A DNA stretch of 64,000 nt from Paracoccus aminovorans (lineage in GTDB: Bacteria > Pseudomonadota > Alphaproteobacteria > Rhodobacterales > Rhodobacteraceae): NCBI RefSeq assembly GCF_001546115.1, contig NZ_KQ955208.1, forward strand, positions 2,125,515-2,189,514, given 5' to 3'. The translations under genes and the position numbers were made by a program. Shown here piece by piece: positions 36,923-45,762 of the stretch. Under the pieces are notes generated by a model, which was given only the letters and a program-made list of their open reading frames with translations, was not told the DNA's origin and did no database searches. Position 1 is the stretch's first letter. Every line of letters starts with the position of its first letter.

Positions 36923-38599
36923 ATGGACAACCCCCAGACCAATCCGCGTCACAATACCCGCGACATCTTCCCGCCCACCGGCACCGAGATCACCGCGAAA
37001 AGCTGGCTGACCGAGGCGCCGATGCGGATGCTGATGAACAACCTGCATCCCGACGTGGCCGAGAACCCGCATGAGCTGGTGGTCTATGGCGGCATCGGCC
37101 GCGCCGCCCGCACCTGGAAGGATTTCGACCTGATCGTCGACAGCCTCAAGAAGCTGGAGACCGACGAGACCCTGCTGGTGCAATCCGGCAAGCCGGTCGG
37201 CGTGTTCAAGACCCACAAGGACGCGCCGCGGGTGCTGATCGCCAACTCGAACCTGGTGCCGCATTGGGCGAACTGGGACCATTTCAACGAGCTGGATAAG
37301 AAGGGCCTGGCCATGTATGGCCAGATGACCGCCGGTTCCTGGATCTATATCGGCAGCCAGGGCATCGTTCAGGGCACCTACGAGACCTTCGTCGAGGCCG
37401 GGCGCCAGCACTATGGCGGCGATCTGAAGGGCAAGTGGATCCTGACCGCCGGGCTTGGCGGCATGGGCGGCGCCCAGCCTCTGGCCGCGGTCATGGCCGG
37501 CGCCTGCTGCCTGGCGGTGGAATGCGACGAGACCCGCGCCGATTTCCGCCTGCGCACCCGCTATGTCGATGAAAAGACCCACAGCCTCGACGAGGCGCTG
37601 GAGATGATCGACCGCTGGACCAAGGCCGGCGAGGCGAAATCCGTGGCGCTGATCGGCAATGCCGCCGACGTGTTCCCGGAACTAGTCAAGCGTGGCGTGC
37701 GTCCCGACATTGTGACCGACCAGACCTCGGCCCACGACCCGGTGCATGGCTACCTGCCGCAGGGCTGGACCGTCGCCGAATGGCGTGCGCGGCAGGAGAC
37801 CGATCCCAAGGCGGTGGCCGCCGCCGCCCGCAAGTCGATGCGCCAGCAGGTCGAGGCCATGGTGGCCTTCCATGACGCAGGTATCCCGACGGTCGATTAC
37901 GGCAACAACATCCGCCAGATGGCGCTGGAAGAGGGCTTCGAGCGCGCCTTCGCCTTCCCGGGCTTCGTGCCGGCCTATATCCGGCCCTTGTTCTGCAAGG
38001 GCATCGGTCCGTTCCGCTGGGCGGCGCTGTCGGGCGATCCCGAGGACATCCTGAAGACCGACCAGAAGGTCAAGGAACTGGTCGACGACCCGCATCTGCA
38101 CAACTGGCTGGACATGGCGCGCGAGCGCATCAGCTTCCAGGGCCTGCCGGCGCGGATCTGCTGGGTCGGCCTTGGCATCCGCCACAAGCTGGGCCTCGCC
38201 TTCAACGAGATGGTGCGCAACGGCGAACTGAAAGCGCCCATCGTCATCGGCCGCGACCATCTCGACTCGGGCTCGGTCGCCTCGCCGAACCGGGAAACCG
38301 AGGCGATGCAGGACGGCTCGGACGCGGTGTCCGACTGGCCGCTGCTGAACGCGCTGCTGAATACCGCCTCGGGCGCGACCTGGGTGTCGCTGCACCATGG
38401 CGGCGGCGTCGGCATGGGCTTTTCGCAGCATTCCGGCATGGTGATCTGCTGCGACGGCAGCGAGGATGCCGATGCCCGGCTGGCGCGCGTGCTGTGGAAC
38501 GACCCGGCCACCGGCGTCATGCGCCATGCTGACGCGGGCTATCAGATCGCGCTGGACTGCGCGCGGGAGCACGGGTTGAATCTGCCCGGGATTCTCTGA
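36923..38599 (+). CDS. hutU: urocanate hydratase HutU
   Basis: Adds water to urocanate to give imidazolonepropionate, using tightly bound NAD as an electrophile. The 558 residues are the full family length and show [32 protein letters not shown] near the N-terminus, [20 protein letters not shown] (NAD-binding), [34 protein letters not shown] and a C-terminal [19 protein letters not shown]. It is separated from the upstream acyl-CoA dehydrogenase by 12 bases (GGAGA as ribosome binding site). It is the last enzyme gene before the transporter genes. Confidence 0.97.
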   Translation: MDNPQTNPRHNTRDIFPPTGTEITAKSWLTEAPMRMLMNNLHPDVAENPHELVVYGGIGRAARTWKDFDLIVDSLKKLETDETLLVQSGKPVGVFKTHKDAPRVLIANSNLVPHWANWDHFNELDKKGLAMYGQMTAGSWIYIGSQGIVQGTYETFVEAGRQHYGGDLKGKWILTAGLGGMGGAQPLAAVMAGACCLAVECDETRADFRLRTRYVDEKTHSLDEALEMIDRWTKAGEAKSVALIGNAADVFPELVKRGVRPDIVTDQTSAHDPVHGYLPQGWTVAEWRARQETDPKAVAAAARKSMRQQVEAMVAFHDAGIPTVDYGNNIRQMALEEGFERAFAFPGFVPAYIRPLFCKGIGPFRWAALSGDPEDILKTDQKVKELVDDPHLHNWLDMARERISFQGLPARICWVGLGIRHKLGLAFNEMVRNGELKAPIVIGRDHLDSGSVASPNRETEAMQDGSDAVSDWPLLNALLNTASGATWVSLHHGGGVGMGFSQHSGMVICCDGSEDADARLARVLWNDPATGVMRHADAGYQIALDCAREHGLNLPGIL

Positions 38600-38605
38600 T
38601 CCAAG

Positions 38606-38639
38606 GGGCGCGGGTGCGCAACGCACCGCCCCCGCGCCC
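38606..38639. repeat. hairpin between hutU and the transporter genes
   Basis: GGGCGCGGG (38606-38614) pairs with CCCGCGCCC (38631-38639), enclosing a short inner stem TGCG/CGCA. No T-run follows. Such a structure between an enzyme block and a binding-protein gene can set relative mRNA levels by partial termination or by protecting the upstream transcript end. Confidence 0.45.
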
Positions 38640-38666
38640 GTCACCTGTCCAACAACGGAGAAAGAC

Positions 38667-39476
38667 ATGAGTTTTCACATGAGCCTGAAAGCCGCCGCCA
38701 TCAGCCTGATCGCGCTGGGCACCGCCGCGCAGGCCGACCAGCTGGCCGACATCAAGGCGGCGGGCAAGATCGTCACCGCGACCGACATGCACTATGCCCC
38801 CTTCGACATGCTGAACAATGGCACCTATGAGGGCATGACCAAGGACCTGTTCGACGAGGTTTCCAAGGAAATCGGCGTCGAGCCGGTCTATCAGGACATC
38901 CCCTGGACCGCCGAGCTGCCGGGCCTGGAAGTCAAGAAATTCGACATCGTCATCGCGCCCGTCACCATCACGCCCGAGCGGCTGGAGCGTTACACCTTCA
39001 CCCTGCCGATCGCCGATGCCACCGTCTCGCTGGTCAAGGCCGCGAACAGCGACCTGAAGAAGCCCGAGGACATCAAGGGCAAGACCGTCGGCGTCCAGCA
39101 GGGCACCGCGCAGTTCAAGCAGCTGCAAGCCTATGGCGAAAGCCTGGGCGGCGTGAACGTCAAGGAATACGGCACCACCGACGAGGCCTATGCCGACCTG
39201 GTCGCCGGCCGGCTGGACGCGGTGGCGGGCTCGCTGCCGAACCTGACCTATCTGGTCAAGAACCGCCCCGAGAGCTTCGCGCTGTTCGAGCCGGCGCAAT
39301 TCGGCCAGCCGACCTATTTCGCCTGGGTGCTGCGCAAGGATGCCGACAGCGACAGCTTCGCCAAGGCGATCAACGACGCCATCCTGAAGATGACCGACGA
39401 CGGCCGCGTCAAGGCGATCCAGGAGAAATGGCTGGGCAGCTATACCGAACTGCCGCGCGAAGTCCCGGCGAACTGA
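38667..39476 (+). CDS. polar amino-acid ABC transporter substrate-binding protein (probably histidine or urocanate)
   Basis: Periplasmic family 3 binding protein of 269 residues with a signal peptide (LKAAAISLIALGTAAQA). The two-lobe ligand-binding motifs are present: KIVTATDMHYAPFDM, EGMTKDLFDEVSKEIGVE, FDIVIAPVTITPERLERYTFTLPI, and the hinge region GVQQGTAQFKQLQ. It is followed by two permeases and an ATPase. Location directly after hutU suggests that histidine, urocanate or a related imidazole is the ligand, but the binding residues do not settle this. A GGAGA element precedes the ATG. Confidence 0.88.
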   Translation: MSFHMSLKAAAISLIALGTAAQADQLADIKAAGKIVTATDMHYAPFDMLNNGTYEGMTKDLFDEVSKEIGVEPVYQDIPWTAELPGLEVKKFDIVIAPVTITPERLERYTFTLPIADATVSLVKAANSDLKKPEDIKGKTVGVQQGTAQFKQLQAYGESLGGVNVKEYGTTDEAYADLVAGRLDAVAGSLPNLTYLVKNRPESFALFEPAQFGQPTYFAWVLRKDADSDSFAKAINDAILKMTDDGRVKAIQEKWLGSYTELPREVPAN

Positions 39477-39502
39477 GCCCCGCCCACGCAAACCGTGCCG
39501 GC

Positions 39503-39520
39503 GCGGGGCCAGCGCCCCGC
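39503..39520. repeat. stem-loop downstream of the binding-protein gene
   Basis: GCGGGGC (39503-39509) and GCCCCGC (39514-39520) form a short, very GC-rich stem with a CAGC loop in the 133-base gap before the permease genes. Such stems often protect binding-protein mRNA so that it is more abundant than the permease message. The rest of the gap holds no gene. Confidence 0.4.
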
Positions 39521-39609
39521 CCGGACCTTCCGGCGCCCTGCCGCGCGCCGGACGCAAGACGCGGGCAACGGGGATGGTCCCCGCCCGCCATCGTCAGGAC
39601 AAGGCGTGC

Positions 39610-40257
39610 ATGTTTTCCATCCCTGTCTTTCTTGAAAGCTTCCAGCCGCTGTTCTGGGCCGCGCGCTATACGCTGCTGATCTCGGTCTTGGGCATCGGCC
39701 TGGGGCTGGTGATCGGCACGCTGGTCTGCGCGGCGCGGCTGTCGCCCTATCCGGCGCTGCGCGCCTTCGGCGGGCTCTGGGTCAGCTTCCTGCGCGGCGT
39801 GCCGCTGCTGGTGCAGCTTCTGGTCTTCTATTACTCGCTGCCGGTGATCGGGATCGACATCCCGGCCACCGCCGCCGCGGTGATCTGCGTCGGCGTCTGC
39901 GCCAGCGCCTATATCAGCGAGATCTGGCGCGGCGCCATCGCCGCCCTGCCGCGCGGCCAGACCGAGGCCGCCACCGCCATCGGCATGACCCCGCGCGACA
40001 CCTGGATCCGGGTGATCCTGCCGCAGGCCTTCACCCTGTCGCTGCCGGCGCTGGTCAACGAGCTGATCCTGCTGGTCAAGGCCAGCTCGCTGGTTTCGGT
40101 CGTGGGCATCCTGGAGATCACCCGGGCGAGCCAGGCCCAGGCCGCGACCACCTTCCGCCCGCTGGAAGTCTATATCGCGGCGGCCTGCATCTATCTGGCG
40201 ATCAACCTGTGCCTTGCGGCGCTGGGACGCTACCTTGAACACAGGACGGCCGTGTGA
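39610..40257 (+). CDS. amino-acid ABC transporter permease 1
   Basis: A 215-residue HisM/HisQ-type inner-membrane subunit with about five helices. The family features are the segment LRGVPLLVQLLVFYYSLP and the EAA loop EIWRGAIAALPRGQTEAATAIGMTPRDTWIRVILPQAF, which contacts the ATPase. The ATG at 39610 was chosen since the hydrophobic N-terminus begins there; longer versions would read through a GC-rich hairpin region. It ends with TGATG shared with the next permease gene. Confidence 0.92.
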   Translation: MFSIPVFLESFQPLFWAARYTLLISVLGIGLGLVIGTLVCAARLSPYPALRAFGGLWVSFLRGVPLLVQLLVFYYSLPVIGIDIPATAAAVICVGVCASAYISEIWRGAIAALPRGQTEAATAIGMTPRDTWIRVILPQAFTLSLPALVNELILLVKASSLVSVVGILEITRASQAQAATTFRPLEVYIAAACIYLAINLCLAALGRYLEHRTAV

Positions 40258-40913
40258 TGGACCTGATCGAACAATACGGCCCGATGCTGCTGCGCGGCTT
40301 CGGCGTCACCGTGCTGTGCTGGATCCTCGGCACGATCTTCGGCATGGCACTGGGGCTGGTGATCGCGCTGGTCCAGCGTTACGCGCCGCGCCCGGTGCGC
40401 TGGCTGATCCAGGTCTATATCGAGGTGATCCGCGGCACGCCCTTCCTGGTCCAGCTCTTCGTGCTCTATTACGGCGGCCCGCTGGTCGGGCTGCGGCTGG
40501 ACGCGCTGCCGGCGGGCCTTTTGGGCCTGACCATCTATGGCAGCCCCTATTTCGCCGAGATCTTCCGTTCCGGCTTCCGCGCCGTGCCGCATGGCCAGAT
40601 CGAGGCGGCGCGTGCCATCGGCATGGCCGAGCCCGCCATCATCCGCCGCATCCTGCTGCCGCTGGGCCTGGTCTCGGCGCTGCCGGCGCTGGTCAATTTC
40701 TCGATCATCCTGACCAAGGAGACGGTGATCCTGTCGATCATCACCGTGCCCGAGCTGATGTATCAGGTCAGCCGCATGTCGACCGAGACCTTCCGCTATG
40801 TCGAGGCGAACCTGGTGCTGGCGCTGTTCTTCTGGCTGCTGGTCGAGACGATCAGCCGGCTCGGCCGCCGGTTCGAGCGCCGCATCACCCAACATCTGAT
40901 CGAAAGGACCTGA
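40257..40913 (+). CDS. amino-acid ABC transporter permease 2
   Basis: A 218-residue permease of the same family, forming a heterodimer with the preceding one. It has the segment VIRGTPFLVQLFVLYYGGPLVG and the EAA loop EIFRSGFRAVPHGQIEAARAIGMAEPAIIRRILLPLGL, then VNFSIILTKETVILSIITVPELM. The ATG at 40257 shares a base with the stop of permease 1; a GTG at 40254 is in frame. The ATPase gene follows after three bases. Confidence 0.92.
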   Translation: MDLIEQYGPMLLRGFGVTVLCWILGTIFGMALGLVIALVQRYAPRPVRWLIQVYIEVIRGTPFLVQLFVLYYGGPLVGLRLDALPAGLLGLTIYGSPYFAEIFRSGFRAVPHGQIEAARAIGMAEPAIIRRILLPLGLVSALPALVNFSIILTKETVILSIITVPELMYQVSRMSTETFRYVEANLVLALFFWLLVETISRLGRRFERRITQHLIERT

Positions 40914-40916
40914 GCG

Positions 40917-41687
40917 ATGCAGGCATCCTCCGTCGAGATCCGCAAGGTCAACAAGTTCTACGGCCCCTTCCACGCGCTGAAGGACGTGGACCTGTCCATC
41001 CCGCCCGGCAAGGTGACCTGCCTGATCGGGCCCTCGGGCTCGGGCAAGTCGACGCTTCTGCGCTGCATCAACTTCCTCGAGGCATACGACTCGGGCGAGA
41101 TCCGCATCGACGGGCAGCTGATCGGCTATGACAGCCCGGGCCGCAAGATGACCGGCCGCCGCTTGCGCGAGATGCGGCGCGGCATCGGCATGGTGTTCCA
41201 GCAGTTCAACCTGTGGCCGCATATGACCGCGCAGCAGAACGTGGCCGAGGGGCTGATCCGCGTGCGCGGCCTGGCGCGCAGCGAGGCCGAGCGGCGCGCC
41301 GCCGAGGCGCTGGCCAAGGTGGGCCTGGCCGACAAGATGGGCAACCACCCGGCGCGGCTGTCGGGCGGTCAGCAGCAGCGCGTCGCCATCGCCCGCGCCA
41401 TCGCCATGGAGCCGCGGCTGATGCTCTTCGACGAGCCGACCTCGGCCTTGGACCCGGAGCTGGTGGGCGAGGTGCTGAACGTGATGAAGGCGCTGGCCGC
41501 CGAGGGCATGACCATGGTCGTGGTCACGCATGAGATGGGATTCGCCGCCCATGTCGCCGACCAGGTCGCCTTCATGGAAAAGGGCGAGCTGGTCGCGGTG
41601 GACAGCCCGCAGGGCATCTTCCAGGTGCCGAAGGATGCGCGCATCCAGAACTTCCTGCGCACCTATCACGAACGCAACAGTTTCTGA
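40917..41687 (+). CDS. amino-acid ABC transporter ATP-binding protein
   Basis: A 256-residue ATPase of the polar amino-acid importer. It has Walker [10 protein letters not shown] (about 40-48), Q-loop [17 protein letters not shown], signature [18 protein letters not shown], Walker [15 protein letters not shown] and the switch His in [10 protein letters not shown]. It completes the importer (binding protein, two permeases, ATPase) at the end of the hut cluster. A GC-rich hairpin and a copy of an intergenic repeat follow the stop. Confidence 0.94.
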   Translation: MQASSVEIRKVNKFYGPFHALKDVDLSIPPGKVTCLIGPSGSGKSTLLRCINFLEAYDSGEIRIDGQLIGYDSPGRKMTGRRLREMRRGIGMVFQQFNLWPHMTAQQNVAEGLIRVRGLARSEAERRAAEALAKVGLADKMGNHPARLSGGQQQRVAIARAIAMEPRLMLFDEPTSALDPELVGEVLNVMKALAAEGMTMVVVTHEMGFAAHVADQVAFMEKGELVAVDSPQGIFQVPKDARIQNFLRTYHERNSF

Positions 41688-41696
41688 GTGGGGCGC

Positions 41697-41783
41697 GCGG
41701 GGGCTCTGCCCCCCGCCTGGCCGGCCCCTCGACGGGGCCGGCCAGGCGTCCCCCGGGATATTTCCACAAGAAAGAAAGCCGGG
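41697..41783. repeat. operon-end hairpin and second copy of the intergenic repeat
   Basis: A perfect 15-bp stem (41714-41728 with 41734-41748, CGCCTGGCCGGCCCC and complement) with a 5-base loop ends the hut-transporter run. It is preceded by GGGGGCTCTGCCCCC and followed by CCCCGGGATATTT-CCACAAGAAAGAA (41751-41776), the same arrangement as the arms found at 14335-14391. It therefore looks like a repeat family at gene ends. No poly-T tract follows. Confidence 0.6.
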
Positions 41784-41846
41784 GTGCTGGGGTTGCGCCG
41801 GGGCGCGGGCGGCATAACTGACAGGGGCAACTTGCAGGAGCGCCTC

Positions 41847-42947
41847 ATGTCCAAGCTATTCGAGCCGATCACCCTGGGTCGGCACAGCCTTCGCAACCGC
41901 ATCGTCATCGCGCCCATGTGCCAGTATTCCGCCAAGGACGGCTGCATGACCGACTGGCACATGCAGCACCTGGGCAGCTTGGCGCAGTCCGGCGCCGGCA
42001 TCCTGACCATCGAGGCGACCGCCGTGACGCCCGAGGGGCGCATCTCGCATGCCGATGTCGGGCTTTACGACGCGGCGACCGAGGCCGCGATGGGCCGGGT
42101 CATGCGCGCGATCCGCGACTGGTCGGACATGCCGGTCGCGATCCAGCTGGCCCATGCCGGGCGCAAGGCCTCGACCGCGCGGCCCTGGGACGGCGGGGCG
42201 CAGATCGCGCCGGATGCGGTGGACGGCTGGCAGACGCTGGCGCCCTCGGGCCTGGCCTATGCCGCCGATGACAATCCGCCCGAGGCCCTGGATGCGGCGG
42301 GGCTGGCCCGCATTCGCGAGGGTTTTGCCGAAGCCGCGCGCCGCGCCCTGCGGCTGGGTATCGACGCGATCCAGATCCATTGCGCGCATGGCTACCTGCT
42401 GCACGAATTCCTGTCGCCGCTGTCGAACCGGCGCGAGGACGACTACGGCGGCAGCCTGGAGAACCGGATGCGCTTTCCGCTGGAGGTCTTCGACGCCGTG
42501 CGTGCCGCCGTGCCCGAGGGCTATCCGGTCACGGTCCGGGTCTCGGGCACCGACTGGGTCGAGGGCGGCTGGGACGTCGAGAGCACCGTGGCCTTTGCCC
42601 GCGCGCTCGAGGCGCGGGGCTGCGACGCGATCCATGTCTCCTCGGCCGGGCTCGACCCGCGGCAGGCGATCCCGGTCGGGCCGAACTATCAGGTGCCGCT
42701 GGCGCGGGCGGTCAAGGCGGCCGTCTCGATGCCGGTCATCGCAGTGGGGTTGATCACCGAGCCCGAACAGGCCGAGGCGATCCTGGGCACCGGCGATGCC
42801 GACCTGATCGCCATCGGCCGCGTCGCGCTTTACGATCCGCGCTGGCCCTGGCATGCGGCGGCGAAGCTGGGCGACAGCCTGCCGGTGTCGCCGCAATACC
42901 TGACCGCCGCGCCGCGCCAGGCGCGCGGGCTGTTCCAGCGCGGCTGA
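41847..42947 (+). CDS. NADH:flavin oxidoreductase of the old yellow enzyme family (YqjM-like)
   Basis: A 366-residue FMN-dependent ene-reductase, cytosolic, which reduces activated carbon-carbon double bonds with NAD(P)H. The sequence opens LFEPITLGRHSLRNRIVIAPMCQYSA with the Cys typical of YqjM-type enzymes, followed by QLAHAGRKAS, the substrate-binding pair in IDAIQIHCAHGYLLHEFLSPLSNRR, and VGLITEPEQAEAIL near the C-terminus. A GCAGGAG element precedes the ATG at 41847. The physiological substrate is unknown. It is convergent with the patatin gene. Confidence 0.92.
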   Translation: MSKLFEPITLGRHSLRNRIVIAPMCQYSAKDGCMTDWHMQHLGSLAQSGAGILTIEATAVTPEGRISHADVGLYDAATEAAMGRVMRAIRDWSDMPVAIQLAHAGRKASTARPWDGGAQIAPDAVDGWQTLAPSGLAYAADDNPPEALDAAGLARIREGFAEAARRALRLGIDAIQIHCAHGYLLHEFLSPLSNRREDDYGGSLENRMRFPLEVFDAVRAAVPEGYPVTVRVSGTDWVEGGWDVESTVAFARALEARGCDAIHVSSAGLDPRQAIPVGPNYQVPLARAVKAAVSMPVIAVGLITEPEQAEAILGTGDADLIAIGRVALYDPRWPWHAAAKLGDSLPVSPQYLTAAPRQARGLFQRG

Positions 42948-42981
42948 GGCCGTGCGCCCCGCTCGCGGCGGCCCCGGGGGC

Positions 42982-44151
42982 TCAGCCCGCCAGGTCGCCC
43001 TGATGCGGGTCGTGCATGTCGAAGACCAGCATGCCGTCCTCGGGCAGCTTGCGGCCGGTCCAGGCCGGATGGCGCAGCGAGCGTTCCGCGTCGTCCAGCC
43101 CGTCGCGCCAATGGTCCAGCATCGACAGGCGCGAGAATTCGTAATCCTTGGAGGTGCCTTCGTAATCGGCGTGGCGATGGATCAGGTGCATCAGGCTGAC
43201 CGGCTGCGAGGGGCCGGCCTCGATCAGCCGCTTCAGGTCGGGATCGTCGCGGAATTCGGCCGGCAGCCGGGCTTGTAGCCGGCGCGCGGCGCGGGCCAGC
43301 GCATGGCGGGCGCGGAATTCGTCGGTGTTGAGGCGGGTGCGGCTGGAGAAGCGGATCTCGCGCTCGCGCTGCTCGACATGGGCCATGGTATGGGGCAGGC
43401 CGTCGCGCGAGGGATAGAGATCGACCTGATAGATGCAGAGCGGGCGCTGGTGCGGCTTTTCCAGCACCACCTGCAGGGGCGAGTTCGACACCAGCCCGCC
43501 GTCCCAATAGTGCCGGCCGTCGATCTCGACCGCGGGGAAACCCGGCGGCAGCGCGCCCGAGGCCATGATGTGATCGACGGTGATCCGGGTCTCGCTGCTG
43601 TCGAAGCTGGTGAAATTGCCGGTCTGCACATCGACGGCACAGACCGTCAGCCGGGGGCCGGCACCGTTCAGCAGGTCGAAGTCCACCAGCTCCAGCAGCG
43701 TCTCGCGCAGGGGCGCGGTGTCGTACCAGCTGGTCTGGCGCATCAGCCCGGGCAGGAACGAGAACACGTCCGGCATGCGCGGGCGAAAGAAGCCCGGCGC
43801 GCCCAGCATGGTGGTCATCGTCGCCCGGCTTTCGTTGCAGAAGGCGCGCATCTGGTCGGGCAGCAGCGCGCCCTCCAGCGGCGTGCCCATCAGCCAGGGC
43901 GCGCCGGTCACGCCCTCCCAGAAGCGGCGCAGCGCCTGAAGCCGCTGGCTCGGCGGGTTGCCGGCGATCAGCGCCGCGTTGATCGAGCCGATCGAGATCC
44001 CGGCCAGCCATTCCGGTTCCTGCCCGGCCTTGCACAGCGCCTCATAGGCGCCGGCCTGATAGGCGCCCAGCGCCCCGCCGCCTTGCAGGACGAAGACGAT
44101 TTTCTCGGGATCTCGGCTTTGGCTTGCGACCATCATGACACCATTCAACAC
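42982..44151 (-). CDS. patatin-like phospholipase (DUF3734 type)
   Basis: A 389-residue lipid acyl hydrolase. The catalytic dyad is visible: oxyanion-hole glycines in LQGGGALGAYQAG, Ser53 in GISIGS and Asp217 in DGGL. The C-terminal region (about 260-380) has the DUF3734 pattern (HRHADYEGTSKDYEFSRLSM). Such proteins are cytosolic or membrane-peripheral; some have been linked to polyhydroxyalkanoate granules or fatty acid release. Three possible ATGs lie at 44151, 44136 and 44133. It is divergent from the CNNM-like gene. Confidence 0.9.
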   Translation of the reverse strand: MLNGVMMVASQSRDPEKIVFVLQGGGALGAYQAGAYEALCKAGQEPEWLAGISIGSINAALIAGNPPSQRLQALRRFWEGVTGAPWLMGTPLEGALLPDQMRAFCNESRATMTTMLGAPGFFRPRMPDVFSFLPGLMRQTSWYDTAPLRETLLELVDFDLLNGAGPRLTVCAVDVQTGNFTSFDSSETRITVDHIMASGALPPGFPAVEIDGRHYWDGGLVSNSPLQVVLEKPHQRPLCIYQVDLYPSRDGLPHTMAHVEQREREIRFSSRTRLNTDEFRARHALARAARRLQARLPAEFRDDPDLKRLIEAGPSQPVSLMHLIHRHADYEGTSKDYEFSRLSMLDHWRDGLDDAERSLRHPAWTGRKLPEDGMLVFDMHDPHQGDLAG

Positions 44152-44292
44152 GCATCTCGGGGTGGCAGGCTAGGGCGCCGGCAGGCGGATTTCCATAAGT
44201 CTCTGCAATCCGGGGGAAAGTCTTGCCGTAACGTCAACTTGCGCAAACCTCTGCCCGGCCGGGGCTTTCGGGCAAAAAAGCCGCGACAAGCG

Positions 44293-44320
44293 TTGCCCTG
44301 CGGCGCGGGCGGTCTATATT
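44293..44320 (+). promoter_or_regulatory. probable promoter upstream of the CNNM-like gene
   Basis: TTGCCC (44293-44298) and TATATT (44315-44320) are spaced 16 bases apart and read toward the gene at 44444. The rest of the 292-base gap between the patatin and CNNM-like genes holds only a short 42-codon frame (44326-44454) of doubtful reality. Confidence 0.45.
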
Positions 44321-44443
44321 GGCGCATGACCCAAGCGGAGCCAGACGCCGATACGCGCATGATCGACGATCCTTGTGAGAGATGGGCGGCATTCCGCCGC
44401 GCTCTCGGCCCGGCCCATCCCAGAAAGCACCCGAGTCCCTCCC

Positions 44444-45721
44444 ATGTGGATTGAGATTGCGATCGTCCTTGTCCTGACGTTGCTGAACGGCCTTCTGGCC
44501 ATGTCCGAGCTAGCCATCGTCTCGGCCCGCCCGGCCCGGCTGAAGGTGATGGCCGAGCGTGGCGACCGGGGCGCGGCGACCGCGCTCGTGCTGGCCGAGG
44601 ATCCGGGACGATTCCTGAGCTCGGTGCAGATCGGCATCACCCTGGTCGGTGTGCTGTCGGGCGCCTTTTCCGGCGCCACGCTGGGCGCGCGGCTGGCGGC
44701 GGCGCTGCCGGGCTGGGGCGTGCCGGCCTCGGTCGCGCAGCCCTTGGGCATGGGCGGCGTGGTGGTGGCGATCACCTATCTGTCGCTGATCATGGGCGAG
44801 CTGGTGCCGAAGCAGATCGCGCTGCGCGCGCCCGAGCAGATGGCGGCCCGCGTCGCGCCGCTGATGCGGACCATTTCCAAGGTGGCGGCGCCGCTGGTCT
44901 GGCTCTTGGACCGCTCGGGCAAGCTGGTGCTGGCCGCGCTGGGCCAGTCGGGCGGCGACCGCCAGGGCATCAGCGACGAAGAGATCCGGCTGATGATTTC
45001 CGAGGCCGAGACGGCGGGCGTCATCCACCGCGCCGAAACCGAGATGATCGCCGGCGTCATGCGCATCGCCGACCGCTCGGCCCGCGGGCTGATGACGCCG
45101 CGCCGCGACATCCCGGTGATCGATGTCGCCGACAGCTGGCAAGAGATGGCGCGCAAGTTCCACGAAAGCCGCCGCACCCGCCTGCCGGTGGGCGACGGCG
45201 ATCCGAACAACCTGATCGGCGTGGTCGCAAGCGTCGACCTGATGTCGCAAAGCCGCGCCCAGGCCATCGACCTGCGCGAGGTCATGCATCCGGCCCCGAT
45301 CATTCCCGAGACCATGGATGCGCCCGAGGTCATCGCCCGGCTGCGCGCCGCGCCGGGGCAGATGCTGCTGGTCTATGACGAATACGGCCATTTCGAGGGC
45401 GTGGTGACGCCGATGGACGTGCTGGAGGCGATCACCGGCGAATATGCCGGCCTGGACGACGACGAGCCCAAGATCGTCGAGCGCGACGACGGCAGCCTGC
45501 TGGTCGCCGGCTGGATGCCGGCGGACGAATTCGCCGACCGGCTGGGCGTGCCCTTGCCCGAGGATCACGATTATTCCACCGCCGCCGGGCTGGTGCTGGA
45601 GCTGGCCGGGCAATTGCCGCAGGCCGGCGACCGCGTGGACTGGCAGGGCTGGCGCATCGAGGTCGTGGACCTGGACGGCCGCCGCATCGACAAGCTGCTG
45701 GTGGACCGGCTGCCCGTTTAA
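44444..45721 (+). CDS. CNNM/CorC family membrane protein with CBS pair
   Basis: A 425-residue protein in three parts: an N-terminal DUF21 membrane domain with about four helices (about 1-165; ELAIVSARPARLKVMAERGDRGA), a CBS pair that binds nucleotides (about 205-330; MTPRRDIPVIDVAD, LPVGDGD), and a C-terminal CorC/HlyC-type domain (about 345-420; DGSLLVAGWMPADEFADRLG). Homologues are proposed Mg2+ (or Co2+) exporters and are often mislabelled as haemolysins. The ATG at 44444 follows AGTCCCTCCC without a clear Shine-Dalgarno. Confidence 0.9.
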   Translation: MWIEIAIVLVLTLLNGLLAMSELAIVSARPARLKVMAERGDRGAATALVLAEDPGRFLSSVQIGITLVGVLSGAFSGATLGARLAAALPGWGVPASVAQPLGMGGVVVAITYLSLIMGELVPKQIALRAPEQMAARVAPLMRTISKVAAPLVWLLDRSGKLVLAALGQSGGDRQGISDEEIRLMISEAETAGVIHRAETEMIAGVMRIADRSARGLMTPRRDIPVIDVADSWQEMARKFHESRRTRLPVGDGDPNNLIGVVASVDLMSQSRAQAIDLREVMHPAPIIPETMDAPEVIARLRAAPGQMLLVYDEYGHFEGVVTPMDVLEAITGEYAGLDDDEPKIVERDDGSLLVAGWMPADEFADRLGVPLPEDHDYSTAAGLVLELAGQLPQAGDRVDWQGWRIEVVDLDGRRIDKLLVDRLPV

Positions 45722-45762
45722 GCCGGGATTGTCATTGCGGCTTCCGGTGATAGGCTGGGGTT

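Noticed and set aside
39477-39609. Upstream extension of the first amino-acid permease to position 39574
   Set aside because: The additional residues lie in a GC-rich hairpin region and do not resemble permease N-termini; the ATG at 39610 begins the hydrophobic sequence.
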